A DNA stretch of 64,000 nucleotides from Temnothorax longispinosus. Lineage: Eukaryota; Arthropoda; Insecta; Hymenoptera; Formicidae. Made by a program: the position numbers and the translations under genes. The DNA lies in the NCBI RefSeq assembly GCF_030848805.1, contig NC_092366.1:4979724-5043723 (forward strand), in the 5' to 3' direction. Positions 23,494-36,086 of this stretch are shown piece after piece. Position 1 is the stretch's first letter. Each line of letters opens with the position of its first letter. The notes beneath the pieces were generated by a model. The model was not told the DNA's origin. It was given only the letters and a program-made list of their open reading frames with translations, and searched no databases.

Positions 23494-26400
23494 TCACATC
23501 TGGTCCGAGATCTCTTGCTGTATTGAAGATTCCAGACAATTCCTGGCTGGCGGTGACAAAGGCAATCTGACGGGTGTGGCCGCGATATTATCCCACAAGC
23601 CAGGTAACCGGGAACCGTCGGAGGCGTTACACTGCATCCCTAATAAATCAATTGACAGTTGAGCAGAAGAGAAAGGGAGGAGAGAGAATTTTACGATACA
23701 GAGATTGAAGATTATTGTAGAGCTACAGATGTATTCAGAATAATTCATCGGTAATAATTTAAAACATTTTTTCCCATATCGCTTATGTTAAATTAAAATT
23801 AAAAACAAATCGTCAAAAATTCTAGAATACAAGAATTGATGGAATTATAAATCAAAATTAATGGAGATACACGTGATTTTTAAGTATCGACTGCGAACCT
23901 AAAGGCGCAGCTTCATAGAGATCGTGAAGAGCCTCTACGCGGACCTTGGTCCACTCGATGCTCTTATAATTCGCCGAGATGCCCTTTTCCGTACTGGTCC
24001 CTTGACTTTCCCATTCTCGCATATAGCGGAAATACGTTCGCAAAGCGTCGTCGCTTATGGCACTCTTGCACACCTAATTGTAACATAGAAATTCGTATGG
24101 CGATCAGTTATACGAATTTTTTTCTAATGGAATCCGTGCGAATGAATATATTTACTTACTTTCTTATTTCTTTATTTTACTAAGAAATTTGGTTTACCTC
24201 TAATTGCGCATTGGGATAGTAATGAATGTAATTAACACACATCTCGTCGGATATAGCAAAGCCGCCAAGAGTCACGTTATCTCTTTTCATAGTGTTGTAA
24301 GTGCATGTAGTTATCAGAGAATCCCCCTGTAAATTATTTTATTTTTTTTAATAAGGACAGCTGTTTTTTTAATTATTAACTTTAATACGTGATTCATAAT
24401 GAACTATTTAATTTATTCACTCTTATTTATTATCTGCCTTATTTCTATATATTTGTTTGCTTTAGCTAATTCTGTTACCGGCAGGATGGTCACCGGTTTC
24501 GGTAGCAGTCTGATCTCCTGGAAATGCGTGGAGTAATGATTGTCATAGTTTAACGGCGGCAACTCTTCGCCGTTCCTCACATGACGGGTGATGACTTTGG
24601 TACCCGTCAGATGCGTGTGCAGTTGAGAGCCGAAAATGTGAATGCCACTTTGGGGCAATCCGACTCCGGTGCATTCCGCTATGCAGTGACCGGACAGCGT
24701 AAAGGCTTCCTAAAAAAATAAACGAGCTTGATTTTAAATTCGAAGATTACGCATCCAAAAATTCGTCTCTTTTTTTAAAAAGAGATTTGCAGATTGTCAT
24801 AAGCGCATACTTTTGAGATAAATCCAATGAATGAATTTTAGATATTTAATCGGGTTAAGAATTTACATTTTTATTACTTACGTATGAAATAAAAAGAATA
24901 TATTTACTTAAATAATTTTTATGTAAAAGATATTTGTATAAGTGTAAAATTACGATGCGAACTTTATTGTTTCGATTTAACTGTTTTATTACGTGCGTTA
25001 GCATGCGCTTATAGTCGAGAAATTTTTCAAAAATCAATCAATTAGTTCTTTCACCTGTTGCGGGGGTATGGCCATCTTATCGGTGTACTCGAGACCAAGC
25101 TCGATGACACCGGCGTCATACTTTCTGAGAGCCGTGGTAAGAACAAATCGGATTCCGGAGGAGTCGACGACGCCTTGGTGCAGCTCGGGATTATTGTAAT
25201 GTACCTCCAACATGATATACGGATTGAAATCGGCCCCACCGATGGATAGACCGGCTTCTTCCGGATACACAAATGCGTCGGCACCCATCGCCCACGCTGC
25301 CAGCACCTTCTTGCAGATCTAGGTGATTTGAAATGAATAACTGAGCTAAATTTGTAAGTCACGATCGAAGATACAAATTTTATTCTCAAGAGAAGAGCAC
25401 TCAATTTTTTTTTAACCAATGATATATTTCGTAATTGAAAACATAGATTATTAACTTAAATCATAAAATGAATAAGTTACTCTTTAATTTTCAAGATTTC
25501 TTTATGAAATTCTTTATTTTAATAATAGAATGTTTGAAGTAGTTCAGATTCTTTATTTTAACGGTGTGAGAGAAGCAAAAATTTTCTAAATTATCAACAT
25601 ATGCGATATCTGCTGTAGGCATTGCTTTACGAGAAGACAACTACCTGCGTTTTTTCGGGTCTATCTGCTCCGTCACAGGGTCCATCGTACATTGGAACTT
25701 CTACATCCACGGATCCGGCGCAATGAAAGACTTCCATGTGATGCACAAGATGTTCGTTACCCGCTTGAATAGCGGGGCCAAATTGTAGGATATGATGCCT
25801 ATTAGTAAATATAATATTTCTCTATTTATTTCTTTATATATTTATATTGATTGAAATATTCAGAGTAAAGAATTCAATTGGTAAAAGCATTAATGAAATA
25901 TCTAGTGGGGTTCCAAATTAACAAAAGAATAAAGTAATAAAAAGATATCATCGATGAAGTATGCAGATCTCACTAATTTACTGCATATCTAATACGCACT
26001 TCTGTCTTAATACTGACGGCAACTTATGCACACGACACCAATAAGTGGTCTCCTCCTTCGGCACTTGAACCCGATGGGCGAGTAATTCGAGCTGCCAGGC
26101 GTTCGCGGGGAACTTGGGCTTTTTATGGGATACCCTGTGCAACTCGGTACGGGACATGCCTGACGATTTTGCGTCCGATATCTCAAGGCCAGCCAAGGAG
26201 GACAGCGGTCCGCGACCGCGGAGCCACACTAGGTGCGTAGTGCCTCTCTAAAAAAAAAGAAAAGAAAATAAAAAAACATTTCACATTCCAACTTCTTACG
26301 ATTTCTCTGTCTCTGGACAAAGGCATCGCTTAACTGGAATATGTGAATCAAAGGCTTAAACATTTTAAAATTTGTCTTCCGTTACAGAAATTTAATACTG

Positions 26401-27379
26401 GAAAGTAGTGATTAATTACTTATTTTGAGTGTTAAAAGCACTTAACAACAGTGCTTTTTAATACTCAAAATAAGTAATTAATCACTACCTTCCAGTATTA
26501 AATTTCTGTAAGGGTCGCTCTTATATAGATTTAAAAGCTAGACTTAAAAATCTCAACTCTCTCAAGTCTAACGATGATTGTTACGTGTTGCATTAAAATG
26601 ACAATATTCTTTTAGTCGCTTCGCAGGTTTTCAAATCACATAGATATGAAAAGTTATACTCACCTCAATGATATAATCATGCTCGTCGCAAGTATCGAAC
26701 TTGCGGGAGAATGTGAATTTCATGATATTACCGCGTCTTTTCCATGCGAAGTTCTCGCAGTTCTGCTGGGTGTCCAGATGCAATTTCCCGTCGACATCCG
26801 CCCACGAATCCTGCCGATTATCGACAAAAATAAAATCAATTTTTTCGTATACAACGATTTAATGCTTTACATCACCGAATATCTTACTTGAAGATGAATT
26901 TGTTGGTGCCAGTCAGGCCACAAGACGCAGTAATCAGCCGGTTTCAGTTCTCCGTAGTCGGAAAATCCGATCGCGAACCAGGTGCTATCATTGCCGACGT
27001 AATGAATCTCCACGATCGCCTGTTTGTTCATTAGATCCACTCTGAAAACGAATCACAAACTAAGAAAATTTATAATGATATTGATAGTCTTTAAATAACT
27101 AAAAATAAGAAAAAGAATTACAAGTTATAGTACATAGTACACACGCATGGAGAGTTTATGTACAAGTTTCAAATTAAAATTATATCTTTTCCTGCAGATA
27201 ACCAATTATAATGGCGAACGATCTTGTTAGAAATCGCACCTCCAGTGGAAAGTCGCCTCCGAGCCGAGCGGAACTGTATGCACCGCGTTCTCAGCTACGT
27301 TTTCACCAATCGAGGATTCGCGTCGGGACCAACCCGAGTGAATGCCCGCGAGAGCGACCAGCAGAAACAGCATCATCAT
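23494..27379 (-). CDS. Copper type II ascorbate-dependent monooxygenase (tyramine beta-hydroxylase / MOXD1-like)
   Basis: Ten coding exons on the minus strand: 27379-27240, 27041-26888, 26810-26664, 26247-26000, 25798-25645, 25318-25055, 24709-24479, 24326-24198, 24073-23899, 23639-23494. Total 1788 nt, 595 aa. A signal peptide (MMMLFLLVALAG) is followed by a DOMON-type domain (exons 2-4) and two copper domains. Likely CuA ligands are the histidines of KHHILQF and of HHMEVFHC; CuB ligands are HTHLTG and the Met of ISDEMCVNYIHYYP. Members hydroxylate the beta carbon of phenolic amines in the secretory pathway, e.g. tyramine to octopamine. GLEYTDKMAIPP and CNASDGSRLPG fit insect TBH, but the short N-terminus also fits MOXD1/olf413 relatives, so I give no symbol. 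The donor of the penultimate exon is GTTCGC, which is unusual; the join gives APLGMQCNASDG, as expected for the family. Of three adjacent ATGs I use the first; the frame is open further upstream. Confidence 0.93.
26382..26511. repeat. Long hairpin (arms about 60 bp, loop about 7 bp) in an intron
   Basis: The sequence from TTACAGAAATTTAATACTGG is followed, after the loop TAACAAC, by its nearly exact reverse complement ending in TTTCTGTAA. By eye only a few bases differ. It lies between the exons at 26247 and 26664 of the copper monooxygenase gene. It could be a small foldback MITE, or the transcript could form a long dsRNA hairpin. Confidence 0.88.
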
Positions 27380-28442
27380 TAATGTAACCAAATCCTCTTT
27401 AAATCTGCCTACGAAGCGATTCAGCGAGTAAACTCGTCGAGCTTTGTTAACTCGGATTTTATGTCAAATTTATTCTGATTTCTTGAACGTCGTTTATGAA
27501 GTATACAGAGTTGTATCACGGAGTCGGCAAAGGATGAATCTACACTGAAGATCCTTACTGCGAACTTTCGTATCTCGCAGGACTCCGCGCTTGCGGAATG
27601 ACGCGGGGTGCGCAAGCTCGAGAGAATTGGTTCACAAATGGAACACCCCTTCGCTCTCTATCTAGAGTCGCGTGTATGATCGTTGTTTGACTTGTCTGAG
27701 AAATAAAAATTAATATTACTTTAACTTTTAATCGAATTTAAATTTTGTTTATCATAGAATATTTAAATATTTGTATTTCTGTTTAGCATTATACACATGT
27801 TTTTCAAAAAAATAATAAGACAATTTAATTTGTTTAATGTAAGTTATTTTTTTACAGATATTGCAGTACAATAGAGAAGAATTTTCGTGCTTTTTCGAAG
27901 TGAGTTTATTTTGTTGAATTATACGGAATGTAATTATGAATTTTTATCCGTTCTTGTTTTAAATATTCTAAAGTGTTGGAATTTATAATGCAAATATTTT
28001 GAAATATTCAAATATAAGTAATCCAGAGAGGTAAGATTTTGATTTCAAAGTAAAATTAATTTATACGAACGTAAGCTCATTTTAGATTGATTAAGAAGAC
28101 GGCGGCAATTTCCAATAACTTGATTAATAAAAGAGAAGGGAATTAAATTCACAGATTGCCAATTTAGAGCTTATCTCTGACAGATCTTTTAAAGCAGTTT
28201 ATAAATTATAAAAGAAAACTCTCAGCTTTTTTAATCACTCATAATTTGAAAGTTACAAATATCTTGATATTTTATTTGATTATTTATAAATTATTTAATA
28301 ACTAACAGCAACTTTTGCCACAATACTTTTTGCCACTTAAAGATTTATAATTACGTATAAATATTAATCTTCGTTCTCTAGAGACAAGTTTTCTATATTC
28401 TACTTTTGAATATAAATGAATAAAGAAAACTTGATTTTTCAG

Positions 28443-28695
28443 ATCGATCGAAGAATCTGCGATTAGAATTAAGAAGGGTCTCTTACGAAATCCTGCCTGG
28501 AGAAAGGGAGAACGTCTTCATATACGAATATATTCCGAGGAACTTATATTGCATTCCATTTGTGGAGCGTGCCTTGCGACCGGACTGCAATCAAGAAATT
28601 CCAGGCAACTTATTGCGGCAGAGGCTCTTTATTACGCGTGATTAATGGAAACAATTCGTGCGAGGAAGATGGATTTTAGGAATGTCGATCGTGAA
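28443..28695 (+). other. Exon-like segment with good splice borders, noncoding or unassigned
   Basis: It is bounded on the left by TTGATTTTTCAG and on the right by the strong donor GAA|GTAAGTG. The GC content is higher than in the flanks. Stops occur in all frames that I checked, so it could be a 5' UTR exon of lama or an exon of a noncoding RNA. Confidence 0.28.
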
Positions 28696-29593
28696 GTAAG
28701 TGAAAATGCGAATTATTTTTAGCTGTGTTTTATTTTTTCGCTTTGATCAGCGTTACATCTGCTTACGCAATAACACAAGCAGTCAGTGAAACGTGAGAAT
28801 TGTCACATAATTAAGACGATTATCATTAGATTGTTGTATACGAGAAATGTATTTCGAAAATCTTATTATCGCGAAACACTTATAAACTAAGTACTTTTTA
28901 ATAATCTAGCAGCATGAAAATGATATGATTTTTATATAAAAATATGTTTCAACTTTTGCGAAGTGTAATTTGTAGATTTTTCAAGTTACAAAATAGTATA
29001 TTTAGACGACTATTTGAAAGAAACTTGAGAAACTTTTCGTGTAAATTGATTGTAATTGATGGAATGTGCGCTTTAAGTGTTTTATATATTATTGTTGATA
29101 GTCTTCGTTATGACGCGCCTGTGAAGTGCCTGTGGCGAAACAGCTGCCCTCGCTCAACAATTAGAATCAATCATAGCTCGTAAAACTATCGCTCGCAGTA
29201 AACAACTCATCTCGTATAAAAAGGAATTTTTTAAAAAATAGATGGCAAACTGGAACTAAGAGAAATTTGATCCCAATGAAATCACTGATAAATGTAGAAT
29301 TTCTTGTATTCTTTAACTTCTACCGTGATGCTGGGAATAATAGATATACTGAAATGAATTAAAAGAAATTGAATTTGATATTTATAATTTCTTTATTTGA
29401 CTTCTTCATTATTGTGAAGATAGTTCCTCTTGGAGTTATTGCAGTATATATACTTGTCTTTTCGCATCGAGTTTTCCCAAACATTAATTGCATTCTGCTG
29501 CTTCAGTACAAAAATTATTGTGAAATTTAAGAAGTTATTCGCTCAGTCGAATCACTACATCTTCTGCCGTTATTTTTTAGGTATATTTCTCAG

Positions 29594-30001
29594 TTGGGCT
29601 TGGATTGAAATCGACGGTCGGCCGGTCGTGCCTTGGGACCCCCTCATGTGACTTCCACGGGTACGTTCAGCCATCTTTCTTGCACTCTCCATTCTTTAGT
29701 CATCGCTCCGACTTCAACATCAGGACGCTGACGCGACCCGCGGCTATAGTGGGGCACGGCGAATTGATGATGATGAAAGGGGCGGAGAGGAAGGGAAGTG
29801 GAAATACTGACGGCCAGCTGGCGGCGAGTCCGTCGACAGTCGGGAGAGACGAGCGATCGCGTTTGGATTGGAGTGTCGGAGCGACCAGTCCAGAGCACAC
29901 GTATACCACACATACGCGCGAGGAATGTAATCCGTGCCCGATGACCCATTCGTTACCTGTGTACGACGCGCTGCAATTCAGTCTGCCAAATTTCATCCAG
30001 G
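29594..30001 (+). other. GC-rich exon-like segment, possible 5' exon of lama or another gene
   Basis: A GC-rich island from about 29600 to 30060 that ends in a perfect-looking donor CAGG|GTGAGTG at 30001. A plus-strand frame (29605-30021) is open through it with the peptide piece THSLPVYDALQFSLPNFIQ just before the donor, but opposite-strand frames are open too, so coding is doubtful. The upstream border may be TATTTCTCAG (29584-29593) or a transcription start inside the island. Confidence 0.32.
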
Positions 30002-32765
30002 GTGAGTGTGTGAACGAATGAATGAACGAACGAATGAGTCATGCGAAAGCCACGTGGGCCTCCATCACATGGCGAAATCGACGATCCAGCAAAACTGAGA
30101 TTCCCGAAACGCGCGAAAATAATTCTTGCGAAAAATTGGAGCGAAATATGCTTTTCTAGAGTTATATAGGAAAAATTAAATTTAATAGATTCAAACCGGT
30201 TACGAGAGACGATCGTTTAACGGTGGAGCGTTTTGGCATTGTAAAATTTCTAGGACAAGCGATGAGCTTTCTCTACTTCCTTCGATTGCGACAGCTGGAA
30301 AATTTTCTGATGAAGAACGCATGTCGTCTGTGTTCTCTCAATTCCAGATATTTGCTAGTCGACTGATTTGCCAATTAATTTGCCAATTATGAGCAACAAT
30401 TTTAATTTAAAACTCGAAAGATAATACATAAAGGGATATTAAGAACGTAAAATGTAATGAAAAATGTAAATCGCAAGATTTTGTCGATTTTTTAATTAAT
30501 TATCTTCGTCAGAATAATTTTTGCCTTGCAATCTTATCTTTTAATGTTTGTTCTTGCTCACGCTGCTTTTCCGTTGTTCCGACTGTTCTGGTATTTCCGC
30601 GTTGAATTTGCGTAACATTCATTTGCGTGTCGATGCATAATATTGTTCACATGATATTTTTAAGCACGTGGCATACACGAGGCCAGTCTATCCGTCGCGA
30701 CGGCGGCGGCTTCACGGTCGCCGCCGCAAACTTTTTATTGTCAGTAACGGTTACCGGTAGAATGACGATGACTTAGATATAAGTATGATAAAAATTCGAA
30801 ATTTTTCCACAGAAATGTGCAAGTTAATAGGATATTTTTTAATATTATCTTAATTTTCTTTAACCGGCAATGAATATTTATGAAAAATTAGAGAAAGATA
30901 TTAACACACACGTACACAAATATGCGATAATTATGTAAAACATTATAAAGATATAACTTTGATAATTGTTAATCTCGCAGATTGATTTTTTAATTATAAT
31001 ATGAAATTATTCCATTAATAATTATTAGGAGAAGAAAACGGAATGAACAGAATAATTAGCAGATCAATAATACTCGAGTGTTGAATTTGTTAATGAAATG
31101 TTCTCTACTGAATTCTTATTTATTTGCACAGAATTTTATTATAACATACGTAAAAATTTTTACATAGAAGGATAATTTCTTCCGCGCTGGCGGAAGGATT
31201 AAATATTTGATACGCCACTGTGATAAGCGTGCAGCACTCCTTCCTGATAACGAGGACGCCTTTGAAACGCGAATAGCTTATCTGCTAATAATTCTGTAAA
31301 ACTGGCACGTTCCGCGAAATTTTCCACGATAGTAAATCAATTCACAATGACACATTTGCACGCTCGTTTATACTTTGTAATGAGATAATTGAGTTAACGC
31401 TACTCGCCAGTTTTATATAATGTTTCTTTTTTCCTTCTCTTTTTATGGAAATTTACTCTTAACGTGAAAATTACGTAGGATACATTGTCATGCGATATAT
31501 AGGTACACCGTTGATAAGAGAAAACGCGTTAATTAGCATACTACTTTTATCGTATCATCTTGTGAATATTTGTCTGTACTTGTCGCTAAGTCACCAACGA
31601 GGCGATAAGTGTTAACAAAACCCGATGACGCGCAAAGCACTATTTGCGGAGTATATTTCGTAAGTCGCAAACCGTGACGCTTCGAGAACGGAGATTTTGC
31701 GTCTGCGACAGAATACGTATGTACTAGCAGACAATTATTATTTTTAGATTGTTACTTGACGCGCGTTCCGAACATTCTCGCTTCTGCTATATTTCTTTTT
31801 TCGCGTCGTCTTTTACAGAACTTTTTATTTGCATGATCCCCCCTAATTAAACAGATTGTGGAATAGAGACTGGACCTCTCTCGTGTCCAGGAGAAGGAAA
31901 ACAGCTTTTGCTTTATGGACTCAGTCCCGCATAAACGCTGATTAATCTGTTGAAAGCTGAAATCGTGTGCGATTTTTTGGAAAAATGTCTGTCATATCGT
32001 ATTTTGCGAAGAGCGTGACCTCAGCTGTAGATAAACGATTACACAATACGTCGCGTAACAGTATTGATAAAATAATTAGTAAGTGCATGACGATGTCCTC
32101 TGGAGATTCTAATCTTATTGTTAAGCGATAATGAGAGCGAGAGCTAGACATCTTTGATTTGCAAGTGACTAATCTGATAGCAATTCCCTATCTTCTCCAG
32201 GAATTATTTATACTTATTGCCGAACTTCCACGTTCATATGCACTTGTAAAACATAAAATCCGAAATACCGAATTGTAAACGTCAGTTTCAGATAATCGAC
32301 TTTCATTATTATTTCTGAGCAACGCAAAATATTCACATTGTTATATTTTCCCTTGTTTCCGCTTTCCGCACATCCATATAGATCTGAGAAAGGCAGAAGC
32401 CTTTGATTATAGGACGTTACAATTTTCTACAATTTTAATGTACCATCAAAAGGAAGAGACATTTAAATATTCGATTTCTGCAATGGTAATTTGAATGAAA
32501 ATTGACGTAGGTCGATACGTTGACACAGTTGCACATGGTAGATTTAGTTAAATAGAAGTTAGGTAGAAGAGGGATAGCCAGATGTGGTTTCTACAAATTT
32601 CTATATTGTTATAGGGACCAGGAAGGGACCTGCAGCTACGGACGGTCCTTGAAGAAGCGCCATAGAAAGCCCGCGGCGGATCAGGCGTCGGTAATCGATG
32701 GGTTGAGAACGCTCTTTGCCATTTTCTTCTTTTCGTTATCAAGGTGTGTAGCTTACCGATGAGCC

Positions 32766-35700
32766 ATGCTGAAGGTGGTCGGAGCCTCGTGGCTGCAGAC
32801 GCGCATCTCCACCTACATCCTCGTCGCCGTCGCTCTTCTCGGCATCGGCGCCATTATTTTCAGCGAATATGGACAGTGAGTCGACAGTAATTTTTTAATT
32901 TTTCTGACGATCTCAGATAGTCAAGTCCATTAAAATTTTTCGTGTTGAACAATAACAGGTGAAACATAATGTGCATGTACGATGCATTAGCTGCAGAATC
33001 CACGTTTACGAATCCACAAAACATTTAATAGACACTTAATATTTTATAAATAATTCGTAACAGCTTTATTCAAATTGCCGCAAATTACAGTAATTATAAA
33101 TTTAATAACGATTTAATAACGAATTATCACTCGTTGTTATGAGTAGTCTCTCAAAAGTAAATTTCACTTTTTATAATTTTTTTTATTTTAGTACCAGAGC
33201 ACGATTAATTTATAATTTAATCAATTTTGTTCTACTTTTTATTCTATGGAGCTCTTCGTATCAAACGTGAATAAACATATAAGCCGCATAGAAATTAGTT
33301 TCGAAGGGATAAGGGATGAAAATGCCTTCCTTAAAATTTTTCTAAACGGTAATGCATTTGCAGTGTTGAGAAAGATGGAACCTACTCGGCTACCGTATCG
33401 TGGAATCACAAGGGAGGATATCGCATCGACTTTTGGGGTCAAGGCAACGACCTCGCCGATGTGCGACTGAATGCTGCCCGTGCCTATTACAAGACCGGCA
33501 TATTTGAGTCTGGGTAGGTCAATGTCATTGAGCAAAGAAAATGTACAGTCATCGTTTCTGTAGAGATATTTGCTTTCGCGGCGTCGTCAAAGAAGCAGAT
33601 TATTCCTAATCTCGTTTAATAAATCAGTTTCTTTCCTGTTTTAAATTCGAGAGAATCGTAATAATTTTAATTCATTTTATCCTATTAATATTATATTATA
33701 AAATATATATGTTTTTAACAAGTCTAATTATATGTGATTAAGACGATTGAATATATACATTCTAATGGTAGAAATGTAGCAGTTTTTTTCCCGCGGATGG
33801 TTCTATATTTATAATCATGTAAATAATCGTATATCTTTCAATGTAAATCGTAATCCATAGAAACCATACATCCGCTTCGCACGCATCAAATCAGAATATT
33901 CTGCAGATTTTACGTTTGATATGGATTAATTAAAATAAGCATATCGAATATATTCCAGATGGTCCATCATCGAAATAGAAACGTCATCGAAATATCCGGA
34001 CACCGTGCAAGCTTACGCGGCCGGTTTGTTAGAGGGTAGCCTGACATGGCAAATAATCCACCATCATTGGCACAATACCGTCAACGTTGTTTGTGAAAAA
34101 TGGGAAGCCGAATGCCAGAAACTGATGCGATTTCTTCGCGAGAACACCGCCATCGTCCGCGAACGTGCCGAGCACTTGTCAGCCACGGATCCATTTTGGC
34201 ACATGGTAAACAACATATGGGAATTAAAATTACGGAATATTTCTTGAATTTAATAAAATTTTTTATAAGAAGATTCATTTTTTTTATGCTAAAGATTTTT
34301 ATTATGTATTTACTTTTATTATTTTTAAATTTAAAAAAAAGCCAGCCAATAATTGCCCATGTACTCGATATATTGTATAGGTAGTTAAAACAGAATATTT
34401 CAAACTTATTTTCTTCGATTTCGAGAATATGTATATGTATTGTAAACCGCTGTTATTTTCAATTTATAGGTGCGGCTATTCTACGTTCAACTGGACGGTT
34501 TGGAGGCTGGCTGGAGATTCGCGGTTCGTCGCAGTCGGCAGCCAGTGGAAATGGACAAAGAAGATTTCCTCTGGCTGGCAATGGCTGCAGATCTACCGGA
34601 TCTCGAGCGAGCGCTGAACGGTTCTGAATCCTATCACGATTACATCCAAAGCATGATTTTCTTAAAAAGCCTATCCCGTGAAGGATTAAATCCGCTGATA
34701 GCTGTTGGACATACCACTGCTGCACCGTAAGTTATTGTTATTATTCAGTATATATATTTTTAGTAAGAAATATGACTTATATGGAGAAAAATAAAGTAAT
34801 TGAAGAGAAAATTGACTTCAAACATAAAGATGTTTGTGTAAAGATTGCTTTTATATCAAAATATGAGAAGAATAATTTTTAATTCGTAACTTTTGCATTT
34901 TTTCGCTGCGAAAAAGATCGAATGTGGGTATAGTATCATACTGATAAATAAAAGCGCTTCTCAATTACGCGGCATATCGAAGTTATCATTTCACATTTCT
35001 CTTACAGATACGCTAAGATGTTGAGGTTGCTGAAGAAATATACCTTTGGTTACCATGTTCTGCCGTTCTCGAAAACTTCCGCGCCGGTACCAAGCAGATC
35101 TATCATAATGTCATCTTACCCCGGTGCTCTGTCGTCTCACGACGAGTTCTATTTGGTCCAAGGAGAGAATCGCGAGCTGATTATCGCTGCAACGCCACTG
35201 ACAGTCACTAATCGCAGCCTGTGGAATCTCATGAGTACGAAGAATCAGGTGAGCAAAAAACTTTTTACACTTTAATTTCTACAATTTAATTTATTGCCGA
35301 TATATGTGCGCATGTGCGTCGGAAAATATTTAAATAAGACAACTTACGAAATAATATAAATTTTGAATCGACTTCTATTATCCATTATTGCTTTCTTATA
35401 TTAATAGTCGGTGCATTAACTTCCTTCTTCCACAGGTGATGTCATCCGCGAGGGTGATGGCGGCGAATCGTCTGGCAGTAAACGGATATTCCTGGTCTCG
35501 CAGCATGTCGTTGCAAAATGGTGCTGATGTAGCGCGACAATGGGTCACCGTGGAACCGCGCGACGGCATTGTCTGGCTTGTCGAGCAATCATCGGGGCTT
35601 ATCCGCACGGTGGATATCAGCGAGCGGTTTGCCGACACTGACGTGCTTTGGACCGTCGGCGTCGGTGAAGTTCATCTTCGCGAGACCAACGTGGGGATCA

Positions 35701-36086
35701 GCGAGAATGAGGAAGAGAACGACGATGTGGCGAAAAGCGAGCTTGTCGCGAGACTGCAGAGCAACATTACTACGACGGAACACTTTAGGAGGCTGATGCG
35801 AGGATACAGTCACGAGAAGTCCACCATAGAAAATGAAGATCAGGCACGGATTTCAACTAACAGAGGAGACCTGGAGAAAGTTGATATACCGTTCGGCATA
35901 ATCGACACGAAAATCATACTGGCCGACGCTGACGGGGTGGAAAGTTTCGAGGCCACTTCCGGACCGAATATACCGGGCTCCACGCAGCCCTTCCAATGGT
36001 CAACAACTTTCCCCAACGTTTCGCACATCGGCCAGCCCGATATCTTCGATTTCGACAGCGTTATTCCTCTGTGGGTTTGGCTCTGA
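32766..36086 (+). CDS. lama: Lamina ancestor (phospholipase B-like) protein
   Basis: Six coding exons: 32766-32875, 33364-33513, 33959-34205, 34470-34726, 35008-35248, 35436-36086. Total 1656 nt, 551 aa. The N-terminus MLKVVGASWLQTRISTYILV runs into one hydrophobic segment (signal anchor, residues about 17-32). The body carries phospholipase B-like marks: QAYAAGLLEGSLTWQIIHHH, LDGLEAGWRFAVRRSR, GHTTAAPYAKMLRLLKKYTF, MAANRLAVNGYSWSRSMS, and the end PFQWSTTFPNVSHIGQPDIF. The Cys that serves as nucleophile and self-cleavage site in canonical family members is not visible: the equivalent stretch reads IQSMIFLKSLSREGLNPLIAVGH. Drosophila lama acts in neural and glial precursors and immunity. The middle of exon 6 is acidic and divergent. 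An AATAAA lies at 36162, 76 nt after the stop. Confidence 0.92.

Larger units (their letters stand above)
27380..32765. other. Divergent intergenic region between the copper monooxygenase and lama genes
   Basis: About 5.4 kb, mostly AT-rich. It should contain the start region of the minus-strand monooxygenase gene (27380-27700) and upstream 5' UTR exons of lama. Two exon-like blocks are listed separately (28443-28695 and 29594-30001). The remainder shows no coding frame I can support and no clear repeat. Confidence 0.5.
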
